Positions 1 to 13,670 of a stretch of DNA of 64,000 nt are shown piece after piece. Below the pieces are notes generated by a model. That model was not told the DNA's origin. It made no database searches and saw only the letters and a program-made list of their open reading frames with translations. Where the stretch lies: positions 124,001-188,000 of the forward strand of contig CADCXC010000011.1 of the NCBI GenBank assembly GCA_902806595.1. The letters run 5' to 3'. A program made the position numbers and the translations under genes. This stretch comes from Pyrenopolyporus hunteri (taxonomy: Eukaryota > Ascomycota > Sordariomycetes > Xylariales > Hypoxylaceae). How positions within the stretch are numbered: position 1 is the stretch's first letter; the number at the start of each line of letters is the position of its first letter.

Positions 1-414
1 TCGACGTCGAAAACTTTAATTTTAATTATAAATATACTACGTTTTAAAAAACGAAATTATTAATTAAAATATAATAAATAATAAAATCGTTATAATTTAA
101 AATTTAACTTTATATATTTATATAAAATATTTAATAATAATTAATTTTAATTACATTTAAATATACTTTTATTTTATTATTATAAAATCGCGTTTTTAAC
201 GATATTTTTAAATTAACTTTTTAAATCGTTTTTATATAATTTACGCGTTTTAATATTAATTAAAAAAAATTAAAAAATCTTTTTATTTTAATTAAAAACT
301 TTAATATCGACCGTTTTAACCTTATAAATTATTATTTAAACTTCGATTTATTTTTATCGAAAAAATTTAAAAAAGTTTCGAATAATTATAAAATTTTAAA
401 AATATTATTTATTT

Positions 415-630
415 CGTACGAAGTGTTTAATAATAGGTTTTTTAAAAAAATTATTATATATAATTAAAAAAATAATTACGAATTTTAATAAAGTAATTAA
501 TAAATAATTAATAAATTTATCGTAAATTATAATTAATTAAATTTAATTTAAATTAATCGTATGTAATTTAATACGTTTTAACGAATTTCGTAAAATAACG
601 GTTTTTTTATTAAATATATTTTTTAATTAA
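415..630 (+). repeat. Dispersed repeat copy A (second copy near 38755-38965)
   Basis: About 200 bp here matches 38755-38965 in the same orientation. Both copies share long runs such as a TTATTATATATAATTA block followed by an AATTAATAAATAATTAATAAA block, and most differences are C/T or G/A. The copy at 38755 has lost nearly all its CpG while this one keeps several. The repeat lies just beyond the solo LTR of the 37.3-40.5 kb nest, so it may be the host element that the LTR entered. Family unknown. Confidence 0.6.
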
Positions 631-3600
631 TTCGCTTTTATTTTTTTTTAATTTTTTTAAAAGTCGATTGTCGATTTTTAAAATATTTATTATTTCGTTT
701 TAGTATTATTATAATATACGAATTTTTTTAAGATTTAATATTCGTTATAAACGATATTTTTTTTATAGATATTAAAAAAAATTTTTTACGTAAAATTTAT
801 ATAAAATACGGTTAAAAATAAAATATCGATTAATTTTATAATTTTTATAATATAAAACTTTTAATAATAATATATTTAATTTATCGTTATTTATTACGGT
901 AACGTATAAGTTATATTTATTATATAATATTACTTATAATTAATTATTTAAATTATTAATAATAAAAATTAACGAATTTATTATAAGTTATTTCGTTTAA
1001 TAAAACGTTTTTTTCGATAATAATCGTAAATTTTTTTACTTTTACTTCGATATTTATTATTTATATAAATATTACGTATCGAATTTTAACGAGTATATAT
1101 TACGAAAACGATTATATTATAATAAATATATTTTAATTAATTATTATACGATATAAACGTTTAATTTTTTAAAAAAAATATAAAGTTAAAAAACGTTATA
1201 ATAAATTTATATCGTAAATTTTATTTTTATAAGATATATTTTATTATAAAAATCGTACGAAATACGAAAATAACGAAATTAATAAATACTTAACGCGATT
1301 TATTATTTTACGTCGTAAAAGTTACTTTCGATTAAATTTAACTTTTATTTTTCGATTTAATTTAAAACGTAAAAAATATTTTTAATTAAATCGAATTTTT
1401 ATTTTACGTTTTAATTTAATGTTTAATGGTTCGTTTTTAATATATTTATTAAATAATATAAAAATTATTTTATCGATTTAAGTGTTTTTTTAATATAATA
1501 ACAAAGTTATAATAAATAATTTAAATAATAAATATAATAAATTTAACAAATCGATAATATAAAGTATTTTAATTCGTAAAAGTAAATTTTCGTTTTAAAA
1601 ACCCTTTTATTTATAAAGTTAAAATATTTTCGATCGTTTTATTTTACGTAATTTAATTAATTATTTTCATATATATATATTTTCGAAAAAACCGTTATAA
1701 AAATTTAATAAATAATTGATTTTATTTAATTATATCGACGTAAAATATTTTTTAAATAAATAAAATTTTATTATTAAAAAATAATTTAACGAAATAATAA
1801 TAAATAAAAAAATAAAATAGTGTTTTCGATATAAAAAAAAATAATTTAATATTATATTATAATTTAATGAAATTTATAAAAAATGTTACAATAAAAATAA
1901 TAAAAAAATATAAAACGAATTTTTTTATTATTTTATAGTTAATAAATTTAACTTTAAAAATATATCGAATATTTTATCGTAATTTAAATCTATTAAAAAA
2001 TTTTTTATTATAAAAGTATATATTAATGTTAATGTATTTACGATATATATAATTATATTATTATACGATATTATTTAAAAGTTAATAAATTTTTAAATTT
2101 ACGGTTAATAATTTAAATATTATAATTATATTATTTATTTTTTACGTAATATCGAAAAAGTATATTTTAAATTATTTTTTATATTAAAAAATTTAAATAT
2201 TATTATTTTTTAATTATTTAATAAATAATAGATTACAAAAATAAATCGTTAATTTTATCGTCGTTTTTAAATTCGACGATATTTTATAAAAGTTTAATTT
2301 CGATATTTAATAAAAAATTATTTTAAATATCGAAATTTTATATAAAACGAAAAAAGTTTAATTTAATTATTTAAAGATAAATTTATTTTCGATTTATTAA
2401 TTATTTACGAAATAAATAATTTCATTAATATTATTATAAATATTAAATCGATATAAAAAAAAAATATAAATATTTACGATAAAATTATAATATTTAATTT
2501 ATTAATAATCGAATCGAAATTATAATAATTTTAAAATCGTATTCGTTTTAATAAAGTAAAAAATAATAAATAATTACCCGTTTATTAATACGATTCGTAA
2601 AATACTTATTAATTTTATATGTTTTCGATAAAAAATATACTTTTAAATAAGTTTAATTATAATTAAATTTCATTTTTTTTTTTATTTTTAAAAGGTAAAA
2701 TCGATTTTATCGAATTATAATAATATTTTATAATATATTATAATTATATTTAATATATTATAAAATAAAAAAACGATTAGTTTATTTAATATTATAATTT
2801 TCGATATATTATTTTAAATATAATATTACAATAATAAATTAAATTATAAAATAAATTTTTCGTTAATCGTTAATAAAATAAATTATTTATTAAAAGAAAA
2901 TTTTAAATTATTTTATAAAATTCGAATTAATTTAAAGTTTAAATTATTTTAAATAATATTTCGTAATATATTAACGTTATTAAAAGTATACGTTTTTATT
3001 AATATTATCGTTAACGTAAATTAAAATTATTTATTTATTATTTCGATACGTTTTTTACGTTTTTTATATTAAATTCGATTAATTTATATTAATAAAATTT
3101 ATATTAATATATATTCGAATTTAAATATTAAAAAACATTTAAAAAATCGATACGTATAATTTTATTTCGTAAATTATTACGCGAAAACTTTTATATAATA
3201 ATGTGGTATTTTTATTCGAAATTTAAATATTTTTATAAAATTATTTTAAAATAAAAATTTAACTTTAAAAATTTTTAATGTTATTATAAATAATAAAATT
3301 ATAGTAGTTTTTATAATTATAAATTAAATTAATTTATAAATAACTTTTTATTAAATATAATAATTAAAAAATTAAAGTAAAATTTTATTAAAATATAAAA
3401 TTATTATATTATAATTATTAACTTTAAATTCGAATTTATAAATTATAAAAATAAAAGTAATTTTTTAATTTTAAATTTATTAAATATTAATGTAACATAA
3501 GGTTAATTAAATAATATTATAAATCGATGTTAACGTTATTATTATACGTTTTAATATTATTTAAAATTAAATAAATAAAAAGTCGTTAAAATAAAAAAAA

Positions 3601-5214
3601 ATAAAAAATTAACGTCGAATTCGAAATATCGTTTTTTTTTTTCGCGAAATAAATTAAATGTTTTTTAAATAACGAAAAATATAAGTAAAATATAATAAAT
3701 ATTTAAAATTTAAAAAAACGATATAATTTTTAATTAATATAATTCGATGATATATTTATATTAATTTATTAATATCGATATTTTATTTTATTTTATTAAG
3801 TAAATTATTATCGATTATATTATAAAATATTATAATAAATTTAAATTTTTTTCGACGATATATAAAAAAATTATAAAAGTAATATTTTTTTATATTATCG
3901 ATAAAAACTTTATGTTTTTTTTTATATTAAAATTAATAAATAAATTTATTAATAAAAAAAATTATTTCGCGTAAAAAATTTATTATTACTTTTTAATATT
4001 TTTATTATAAAAAAATAATTACGTTATAAAAACCGTTAATTATCGATATTTAAATTTTTATTTACGGTTTTTTAATTTTAATAATAAAAGTAAATTCGAA
4101 TTATTTATAACGTAATATAAAAAATACTTTTAAAAACTTTCGATAATAAAAAATATATCGTATTTCGAATTTTTAAAACGTTAAAATTTTAACGTAAAAA
4201 ATTTAAATTATTAAAAAATATAATAAACTTTAATTTTATTTCGTATATTATATTATTTTTTATAATATAAATTTATTATTTTATATTTATAATTTTTAAA
4301 TTTTTATTACGTAAAATTTATATTAAATTATTTTTATTATAATTATAATAAATTATTATAAATAAATAACATTTAATTTAATAAATATTTAATTATTTAT
4401 TAATATTATATAAATAATTATAATTATAAAAATAATTATTACGAAAAAATAAATATAATTAATTTTATTACGAATTTAAATGAATTCGAATAAATAAAAA
4501 ATAATATAAAAATTACGATAAAAAATTAATAAAAAATCGTAAGGTTAATTTCGAAATTAAAAATTAAATAAAAAATAATAAATTTATTTAATCGACGAAA
4601 TATAAACGTTAATTATAATTAATAAATTTACGTTAAATATTATCGATATAAATTATTTAATATTAATAATTATTAAAAATAATTATAAAAAAATACGTTA
4701 AATAATTAAAACGTCGAAAATTTATTTTTTAAAATACGCGATATTTTAAATCGTAAATAATAATTTATATACGACATCGTTATAAATTATTATTAAAAAA
4801 ATTTACGAAATAAATAAATGTTATTATTTTTTTATATTTAAATAAATAATAACGGTAAAATTAATAAATTTACTCGAATTTTTTTCGAAATATTATTTCG
4901 ATTTTTTTTTTAATAAAAAAAAATTTAATTACGTAAAAATTTATAAGTTATATTTTCCACGTTATATTAATTATATATTACATTATATTATATTATATTA
5001 TATTATATTATATTACGTTAATTAATTACGCGTACGTTTCGTTTAACGACTTATATTACGTTTTTATTTAATTAATTAAACCGTTTAATTAAATCGTTAT
5101 ATATATCGTAATTATTATATTTAAAATTATTTACATTTTAATAAATAATTTTATTAATTAAATTAATTTAATTATAAATATAAGTTTAATTTTAATTTAA
5201 CATATAATTCGATT

Positions 5215-5518
5215 TAAAAAAATCGAATTAAATAAATCGAATTAAATAAATCGAATTAAATAAATCGAATTAAATAAATTAAATTAAATAAATCGAATTA
5301 AATAAATCAAATTAAATAAATCGAATTAAATAAATTAAATTAAATAAATCGAATTAAATAAATTAAATTAAATAAATCGAATTAAATAAATTAAATTAAA
5401 TAAATCGAATTAAATAAATCGAATTAAATAAATCGAATTAAATAAATCGAATTAAATAAATTAAATTAAATAAATCGAATTAAATAAATCGAATTAAATA
5501 AATTTAATTAAATAAATT
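5215..5518. repeat. 14-bp minisatellite, about 21 copies
   Basis: The unit TCGAATTAAATAAA is repeated head to tail with almost no length variation. Units differ mainly at the CG step, which reads TCG, TCA or TTA, so the CpG was lost in some units by transitions on one or both strands. The array is preceded by a near-palindromic segment (about 5205-5228) that recurs before the next array. Confidence 0.9.
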
Positions 5519-5529
5519 TAATTTTAATT

Positions 5530-5735
5530 TAACGTATAATTCGATTTAAAAAAATCGAATTATATAGATTTAATTATAAATATAAATTTAATTATATAAA
5601 TTTAATTATATAAATTTAATTATATAAATTTAATTATATAAATTTAATTATATAAATTTAATTATATAAATTTAATTATATAAATTTAATTATATAAATT
5701 TAATTATATAAATTTAATTATATAAATTTAATTTT
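5530..5735. repeat. Second 14-bp minisatellite with a related unit
   Basis: A copy of the near-palindromic lead segment (about 5527-5556) is followed by roughly 11 copies of TATAAATTTAATTA. Aligned in register, this 14-mer matches the first array's unit apart from the CpG and one other position. The two arrays therefore look like a duplicated higher-order block (lead segment plus 14-mers). Confidence 0.85.
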
Positions 5736-5814
5736 AATTCGACGTATTTTTCGTGGCATTTTTCGAAAAATTTTTCGAATTATATATTTAAAGTTAAATA
5801 TAAAAGGGTTATAC

Positions 5815-6070
5815 GAGTGGTTATTCGCGACGGTTTTTTCGAAAGGTAGTATAAAATAGTTATTTACGACGGTTTTTTCGAAAAATTTTTAAAAAGGTAA
5901 TAAGGGTAACTTTTCGCAACGGTTTTTTCGAAAGGTAATATAGGGTAGTTTTTCGCGACGGTTTTATCGAAAGGTAATAAAAGTAACTTTTCGCGACGAT
6001 TTTTTCGAAAAGTAATATAAGGTAGTTTTTTACGACGGTTTTTCGAAAAATAACACGGGTAGTTTTTCGT
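5815..6070. repeat. 39-bp tandem repeat, about 6 copies, G retained
   Basis: The core CGACGGTTTTTTCGAAAGGT recurs at about 5828, 5867, 5917, 5956, 5994 and 6033, that is, every 38-39 bp with one longer interval of 50. Runs of GG and GGG survive on this strand while non-CpG C is nearly gone, so mutation was almost entirely C to T on the + strand. Confidence 0.85.
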
Positions 6071-7508
6071 AAAAATTAAAAAATATCACGAAAATTATAT
6101 TAAAAATTATATTAAAAGTTATATTAAAAGTTATATTAATAATTATATTAAAAAATATATAATTATAAAAATAGTCGTAAAATTCGAAAAAAATCGAGGG
6201 TTATTATATTATTTTACGGAGGTAACTTTTAATTATATAATAAAAGTTTTTTTTTCGTATTTTCGATTTATTACGTTTAACGAAAAATTTTTTATTTTAA
6301 AAGTCGTTTTAATTAAAATCGTTAATAATTAAATAAATAATAAAACTTTATATTTATTATTATTTTTTTTAATTAAATAAATTTATAAATTATTATCGAA
6401 TAATTTATTTATATTAAATTTTATTTAATGTAAATTTTACGGTATTTATTATTTTATTATCGACGAAAAAAATATAATCGGATTAAAAATATTAAATTAA
6501 ATCGATAAACGATTACGCGAAATATTTTTTAAACGTTAATACGAATATTTCGAAAATTTAAACGTAATTTTAATCGGCGATTTTTTTTAATTATTTCCCG
6601 TATTTAATAAATTTTTATATACGGTTAAAATTAAATTAAAAAAAATAATATTATAAAAAAAAACGCGTATAATTTTTTTTAATATTTTATTATTTTATTT
6701 ACGATTTAATAATAATTTAACGACGATTAAACTCGTTTTTATTTAATTTTATTTAAATTATAAAAAATAAAAGTAATTATTTCGTTTTAAAAATTATTAA
6801 ATTCGAAATATATAATTAAATTTTCGCCGAAAAAAATTAACGATTTTAACGAAATTATACGTATATATTTTATTAAAACGTAAATTAACGAATATAATTA
6901 ATAATATATATTATATTTCGATAATATTATCGTCGAAATTAAAGTTATTTATTAAAAAAATAATATAACGTACGTAAAATTTCGTTTCGTTAATAATTTT
7001 TTTAAAACGTTTTTTATTTATATTAAATATAAAATTATATTAACGTATAATATTTAAAACGATATAAAATTAATAAATAACGTTTAAAATATTATATACG
7101 ATATATTTTAAATCGAAAATATCGACGTTTTTAACGATTTTTTATAAATTATTATAATTATTTAAAATAATTATAACGATTTTTTATTTATTTTTAAATT
7201 AAACGAAAAATTATAAAATAATTACGGTAAATTTATTATTTTCGTTAAACGTATACGTTAAAATTTTAATATTAATAATATTATATATTATAAAAAATAA
7301 TTTTCATTAATTATTTTTTATATTATAATTATTTATAAATTATAAAAAATAATTTTAAATTACGTTATATACGATATTTTTTATATCGAATTCGTTTCGA
7401 AATTATCGTATATAATTATTTTACATATTTTTAAATTTAAAAGTTTAATATTTAACGTTTTTTTCGAACGTAATCGCGTTTTTCGTAATTTTTTTTAATA
7501 AATAATAA

Positions 7509-7723
7509 TGGTTAATTAATTTATATACGTATCACTTCGTAATACGTATTTTAAAAGGAAGAAATACCTATATATTTTCGTTTATATAAAAAAAACTTTT
7601 TTTACGGTTTTTTTATTAAATATTTTTTCCTTTTTAAATAATTTATATAACATTAATTTTACTTTATTATAATTATTTTTTATTATTATTTTTTTATTTT
7701 ATTTACCTATATATTTATTAATA
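7509..7723. repeat. Left LTR of element 1
   Basis: 215 bp matching 13457-13670. Shared landmarks are ATATACGTAT, TTCGTAATACGTA, TTATATAAA and AATTTATATAACATTAATTTT. This copy keeps GG and GGAAG where the right copy has A, and has T where the right copy keeps C (for example TTTCG against CTTCG). C to T on the + strand dominates. Confidence 0.9.
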
Positions 7724-10700
7724 TTAATTAATATTATTAAAATTAATAATATAAATTAATAAAATTAAAAAAATTATTATTATAATAATATAAAAAATTT
7801 TCATCGTAATAATATACGTAATATTAATATTTTTTTTTTTATATAATATTATTTTATTTATAATAAAATATTATTTCGTTACTTTTAATTTTTTTAAACT
7901 TTTTATATTTATTATATCGTAAAAAATTAAAAATTCGATTTAAATGTAAACTTGTATTAAAAAATTCGATTCGATTAAACGAAATATTAAAAAAAAACTT
8001 GTTAAATTAATAAAATATATTTTTAATAATTATACGTTTTTCGATTAATAATTCGATTATAAAATTTTAAAATAAAAAAAATTAACTTTTAAATCGTTAT
8101 CGAAAAATAAAAAACGATATAAATATTATTTTTTTTAAAAAATTTAACTATTATAAATAAAAATAAATTATATATTTATATAATAAAAAATATTTTAAAA
8201 AAATATTAAAAATAATTTAAAAGTTTTATAATAAAAAATTTTACGATTATATTACGTTAATTTAAAATTATATTAAAATACGTATTTATATAAAAAAATA
8301 TTTATATAAATAAAAATAATATTAATATAACGAAAATTTTAATTAATTTTATATCGATACGTAAATTTTTTAAGTAAAATTATAATAAATTAAAACGTAT
8401 TAAACGTAAATGATTTAACGTTTTAATATAAAAAACGTCGATATATCGTATCGATAAAAATACGATTTACCTTTTAATATTTACGTCGAATTATACCTAC
8501 GTTACGATATAAAATCGGTTAATAATTTTTTATTTTATAACGTTAACATAAGTAAAAAACTAAGAAAAATTAAACTTATAAATATTAATAACTTCGGTCG
8601 AACCACTTTCGACTTTATATTATTAACGTTATAAATCGTTTATTTAATAACCGTTTCTACCGCTTTTTATTATTAATAACCCGTTATCGATATTTAATAC
8701 GTTACCGCCCCTTTTATTAAATTAAACCCCCGCGACGTAACCTACGTTTTAACCCTCGTTTAAACTTTAATAATAAATTTTTCCTTCGCCGCTTTAAACC
8801 TTTTAAAATAACCTTCGCATTTAACTCGAACTTTAAATATTTAATATATTTATTCTTTTTACCTCCGCACCTACTTAATTAAAAATAACCGCACTTTTTT
8901 AAATTAACATTATCGATTTATATTTTATTATTTTAATTTATACTAAACTATAAAAATATAATTAATAATATACTTTTAATTTTATACGAAAAAAATAACC
9001 CTAACTTCTATTACCGAAAAATATTTATAAATTTCTCGAATCGTTACCGAATAATTTATATATAACATTAACGATTTTATTAAACGTCGTATTAAAAAAA
9101 AAAAATCACTATATCGAAAATTATAATTTTTTTTTTTAAACGATTTTATAACTTTTATTAATTAAATCGACTTTTATATTTATACTCGTCGAAAATTAAT
9201 AAAATAACATTTATTATAATATCCCTTTTATTCGAATCCTTAATAAAATATACCTTTTTATTATCGTCGATTATTTTAAAAAAACTTAAAACATTAAAAA
9301 TAATTACATCGAAAAACTTTATAACGTTTTAAAAAATAAATTTCGATTTTTTTTAAATATATACTATACGATTAAAATTTATTAAATTTAATTTTACGTT
9401 ATATTTTCTACTATTTTTATTAAATAAACGACTATTTATTTTATATATAACATACCCTACCATTAATATTTCACAAATATATATTTTATTATAAAATAAT
9501 ATTTTAATACGAAATAAAATAAAATTTAATACCATTATAATTAAATTTTGATTATTCTTTTCGATATTAAAATTAAAAAAAAAAACGAAAAAAAATCCGA
9601 TTTTAAAATATTATAAATTATATTAAATAAATTAATATTATATTAATATATTTTTAAAAAAAATTTTAAAAATAAATAACAACTTATCGTAACTACGTAA
9701 TATATTATTCGTAACGTATTTTAATTATAACATATTTTATTTACTTCGTTATATTAATTCGAAAAATTAATTAATAAATTTTATACGTTAATCGATATTT
9801 TCGAAAACATTAAAAAAATACGTTAATTTTTAATTAATAATAATAACGATAAAAATTTCGATTAATTTTATATTAAACGAAAATATTACTATAATAATAA
9901 AAACGGTCGATATTAATCGAAAAAAACAATTTAAACTTAAAAACGTTATTATTAAATATATAAAAAAAAATATTAATTTATTAAACATTTCGAAAATAAA
10001 TAAAAAAAAGTTAAAAAACATTAATAAATTTAAAAAATTAAAAATAAAAATAAATATATTACGTTTTTAATAGATTATAAAAATATTAAATAAAAAAACT
10101 CGAAATTCGAAAATAATAATTAAAACGTTACCGCTTTTAAAACGAAAAAAATTAACTTTTAATATTAATTAATTGCGATATATTTAATAAATTAAATATA
10201 TTAATATTAAATTACTTTTTATTACTTTTTTATCGATAAATTAAAAAATAATATTACATTTATTTTAAATTAATACATTAAAAATATCTTTTAAAACATT
10301 ATTTTTAATATCGATATAATTAAAATATTTATTATAAAAAAAAACTAATATTAAATTTTTATAAAAAATTTTCTCGATCGAAATTTTAAAATAAATAATA
10401 ATTAAATCGATAAAATTAATATTAAATTTAAAAACGATCCTTTAATTAAATTATTAAAAATAATTATAATTAACGTTTTATTCGAATTAATCGATTTTTA
10501 TATTATAAATTTAAATACTTTATTTTTTATATATTTAAAAAATATAAATCGATTAAACATTTACTTAAATAACGTTACGAATTAATTAATCGAAAAAAAT
10601 AATATTACCGTTGCTATTATTCGTAAATAAAAATATTTATAATTTTATTTTAATAATATAATTTTTTTTATAAAATTTAAATTACGTTATATTTATATTC

Positions 10701-13456
10701 GATTTAATTACCCTTTTATAACTAAACTACACACTTTTTTAAATAAAATAAATTATAACGTTAATATTAAAAATATTAAAAAAATTAATAAATTTTACTA
10801 TTATTATTAAATTAAAAATAAAACCTTTTAAAAATTTAAATTTAATTTAAAAAACTTTAATATAAACTTTAATTACGAAATTATCGTTAATATTATATAT
10901 TTAAATAAACGTCCCGTCTTATATATAATCGACGTCGTTATAAACTTTTAAACTATTCGTTTTATAAAAATTATTTCTATTAAAAAAACTTAAAATATAT
11001 TAAAATAATATTAAATCGATATTTACTTCGAACCCTTAAATATTATTACATATAATATCGATACGAACTTCGATAATATCGAATTTCGAAATAAAACCTA
11101 TATTATTAAAATTATTTATTATTAAATACCCGTCGAAATACATTAATTTATTAATAAAATCGAAAAATATTACGACTTAATCCGTAAAACGTATAAAATT
11201 ATCACCGATAAATTTTAAAATTTAAATTTATATATAATTCGATTATAAATAATTATTAAAATAATTAACGATATAATTAACTTTAATAATTTAATACTTA
11301 TATTTTTTATATTCGACATTTATTTTAAAATTAATATAAATTTACTTTTTACTTTTATATAAACTTAAAAAACATAAACCATTTAATAAACAATAACGAA
11401 AATTAAAAAAATTAAAATATAATATTCCGTAAAAAATACATTAAATATATATAATAACCTTAATACATAAAAAATTTTTTCTATATTACTTTTCATTAAT
11501 AATAAAATATTCGTTTATAAAAAAAAAAAAAAATAAAAAAACCCTTATAAAATTATTATAATATTAAATAAAAATATTACCGTCGTTTTTAATACTTCGA
11601 ATAAAATATTTACGTTTAAAAACTCTTATATTAAACCGTACATTTAACCCTAAAAAAACCTCGTACCGTTTAAAAAATTTAAAATCGAATTACCCGCATT
11701 AATTTTTAACTTCGATAACTATTAAATTATCTCGAAAAAAAACTTTATATATATTAACGATTTTTCCTATACCGTAAAATTATACATTATTAATAAAAAA
11801 TAAAAAAATTTTACTTTCGTTATTAAATTATAAACGAATAAAAAAATCATTACATAAAAAAAACTTTATAAAACATTAAATATAAAAGAATTTAACGTTT
11901 TATTCGAAAAAAATATTTTACGTTTAAAAATTTACGATATAATTATACATCGAAACGTTACGATTTTTAAATTATAAATAATTCGTAAAATTAAAAATAA
12001 AAATACCGTCGCATTATACGAAAAATCTCGCTTAATAATTTAAAATTATAATAATTTCGATAAAAAATACATTATAATATATGTATTTACCATTTAAAAA
12101 ATTAACTAATACATTATATTAACTTTAACGCTTATATTACGTCGTAAAAAAATAAAAATTATAATTTAAAACATTATAATAACTTATATTTAATCTAAAA
12201 CACCGATATAAAAAACCATTTTTATATATTTATTAATCGAACTTAAAAATAAATACCCTAAAAAAACATTATTACGAATAATTAAACTTTTATATAATCT
12301 CGCGAAATTAAATACTTATTAATTTAAAATTTATTCGCGTTACCATTAATAAAAATTACGAATAAAATCATTAACTTTCGATTTTTATTTATTTATAATA
12401 AATTCGAACCCGTTTAAATTCATTAACCTTTAAACGGATAATACCTTTAATATCGATACTACGAACTTTTTTACTACGAAAAATAAAACTTTTAATAAAA
12501 TTAAAATTAAAACGTACCTTTAAAAAATTATAAACTTCGAAACTAAAAACTTTAATAATTTACGTATTACGATTTATAATAAAAACTTTAACGTAACGAT
12601 TATTTAAAAAAATTAAATTAAAAAACTTAAATTATTAAACGTTAAAACCCTCGATATAATTAAAAAATTTATAAAATAATAAACTTAAAATATATACATT
12701 ACTTTTATATATTAATTCGAAATAATTTTTAATTATTTTATAACGATTTAATACCTCGAATTCGAACCTAAAAAAACTAAAACTTTTAACGTTAAAATTA
12801 AATAATAAATAAATAATTAAACACGTAAATTTCGTTATATCGAATTAAACTTTTAAAATTTACGTTTTTATATTTTTATCGATAAATTTTTCGTAAATAA
12901 TAAAAATTTAAATTCGTAAATTAAATACGTTATTATTTTAAATAATAAAAATCCTATCGATCGAAATAATAAAATATAAATCATTAATAATATCATCCAT
13001 TAATTATTTATTAAATATAAACAAATTACTCGTAATATATTTATTAATAAAATTTATAAAATAATTTAAAATTTCGACGTCGATTACGTCGTTTACTACA
13101 CGATTAACATTATCTTAAAATACTTTTTACTCTTTAAAACCCTTTTCGTATTATACATTGACTTTTTATTATTATATTAATATTTAATATAAATAAAAAA
13201 TACCAACGAAAAAAAAATAATAATTAATTTTATAACTTTAAAATAATCTTATAAAAATCGAAAAATCGATAACATTTAATAAATACATAAATCGTATAAT
13301 TTTACGAATACGATAACGAAAACATCCCTTAATAAAACTATACGAAATTTAATAAAAAAAAATCAAATTAACTTAAAATTAAAAAAATAAATAAAACGAA
13401 AAAATTAATTAATAGTTCGCAATTAATTAATTACGAAAAAAAAATAAAATAAATAA

Positions 13457-13670
13457 TAATTAATTAACTTATATACGTATTATTTCGTAATACGTACTTT
13501 AAAAAAAAAAGTACCTATATACCTTCGCTTATATAAAAAAAACCTTTCTTACGATTTCTTTACTAAATATTTTTTTTTTTTTAAATAATTTATATAACAT
13601 TAATTTTACCTTATCGTAATTACTTTTTATTATTATTTCTTTATTTTATTTACGTACGTACTTATTAATA
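13457..13670. repeat. Right LTR of element 1
   Basis: 214 bp matching 7509-7723 with one single-base length difference. It keeps C at many sites where the left LTR has T, and has A where the left LTR has G, so it was mutated mainly on the bottom strand. An A-rich purine run (about 13434-13449) lies shortly upstream and could be the remains of a polypurine tract if the element reads left to right. Confidence 0.9.

Larger units (their letters stand above)
1..7503. repeat. RIP-degraded AT-rich repeat DNA without genes
   Basis: This stretch is overwhelmingly A and T. The surviving C and G sit almost only in CpG, while CpA, CpT and CpC (and TpG, ApG, GpG) are nearly absent over long runs. That is the pattern expected from RIP acting on repeated DNA in Pezizomycotina. 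No reading frame of useful length exists on either strand. Recognisable substructures are a dispersed repeat (about 415-630), an (ATTAT)n tract near 4980-5015, two 14-bp minisatellites (5215-5735) and a 39-bp tandem array (5815-6070). The original elements cannot be named. Confidence 0.85.
7509..13670. mobile_element. RIP-inactivated LTR retrotransposon, element 1 (6.16 kb)
   Basis: Two direct repeats of about 215 bp (7509-7723 and 13457-13670) bound 5.7 kb of AT-rich DNA. The left copy begins TGGTTAATTAA; the right copy begins TAATTAATTAAC, as expected after G to A change of a TG start. AATAA flanks both outer ends (7504-7508 and 13671-13675), consistent with a 5-bp target duplication, though weak in such AT-rich sequence. 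The interior has no open frame; longest frames are about 60 codons and low complexity. From about 8460 rightward, C is kept in all contexts but G only in CpG, so the bottom strand took the mutations. Superfamily (Copia or Gypsy) and orientation could not be settled. Confidence 0.88.

Noticed and set aside
9353..10021. Two minus-strand frames of about 60 codons in the AT block
   Set aside because: They consist almost only of Ile, Asn, Lys, Phe and Tyr, as expected from RIP-mutated DNA, and lie inside element 1.
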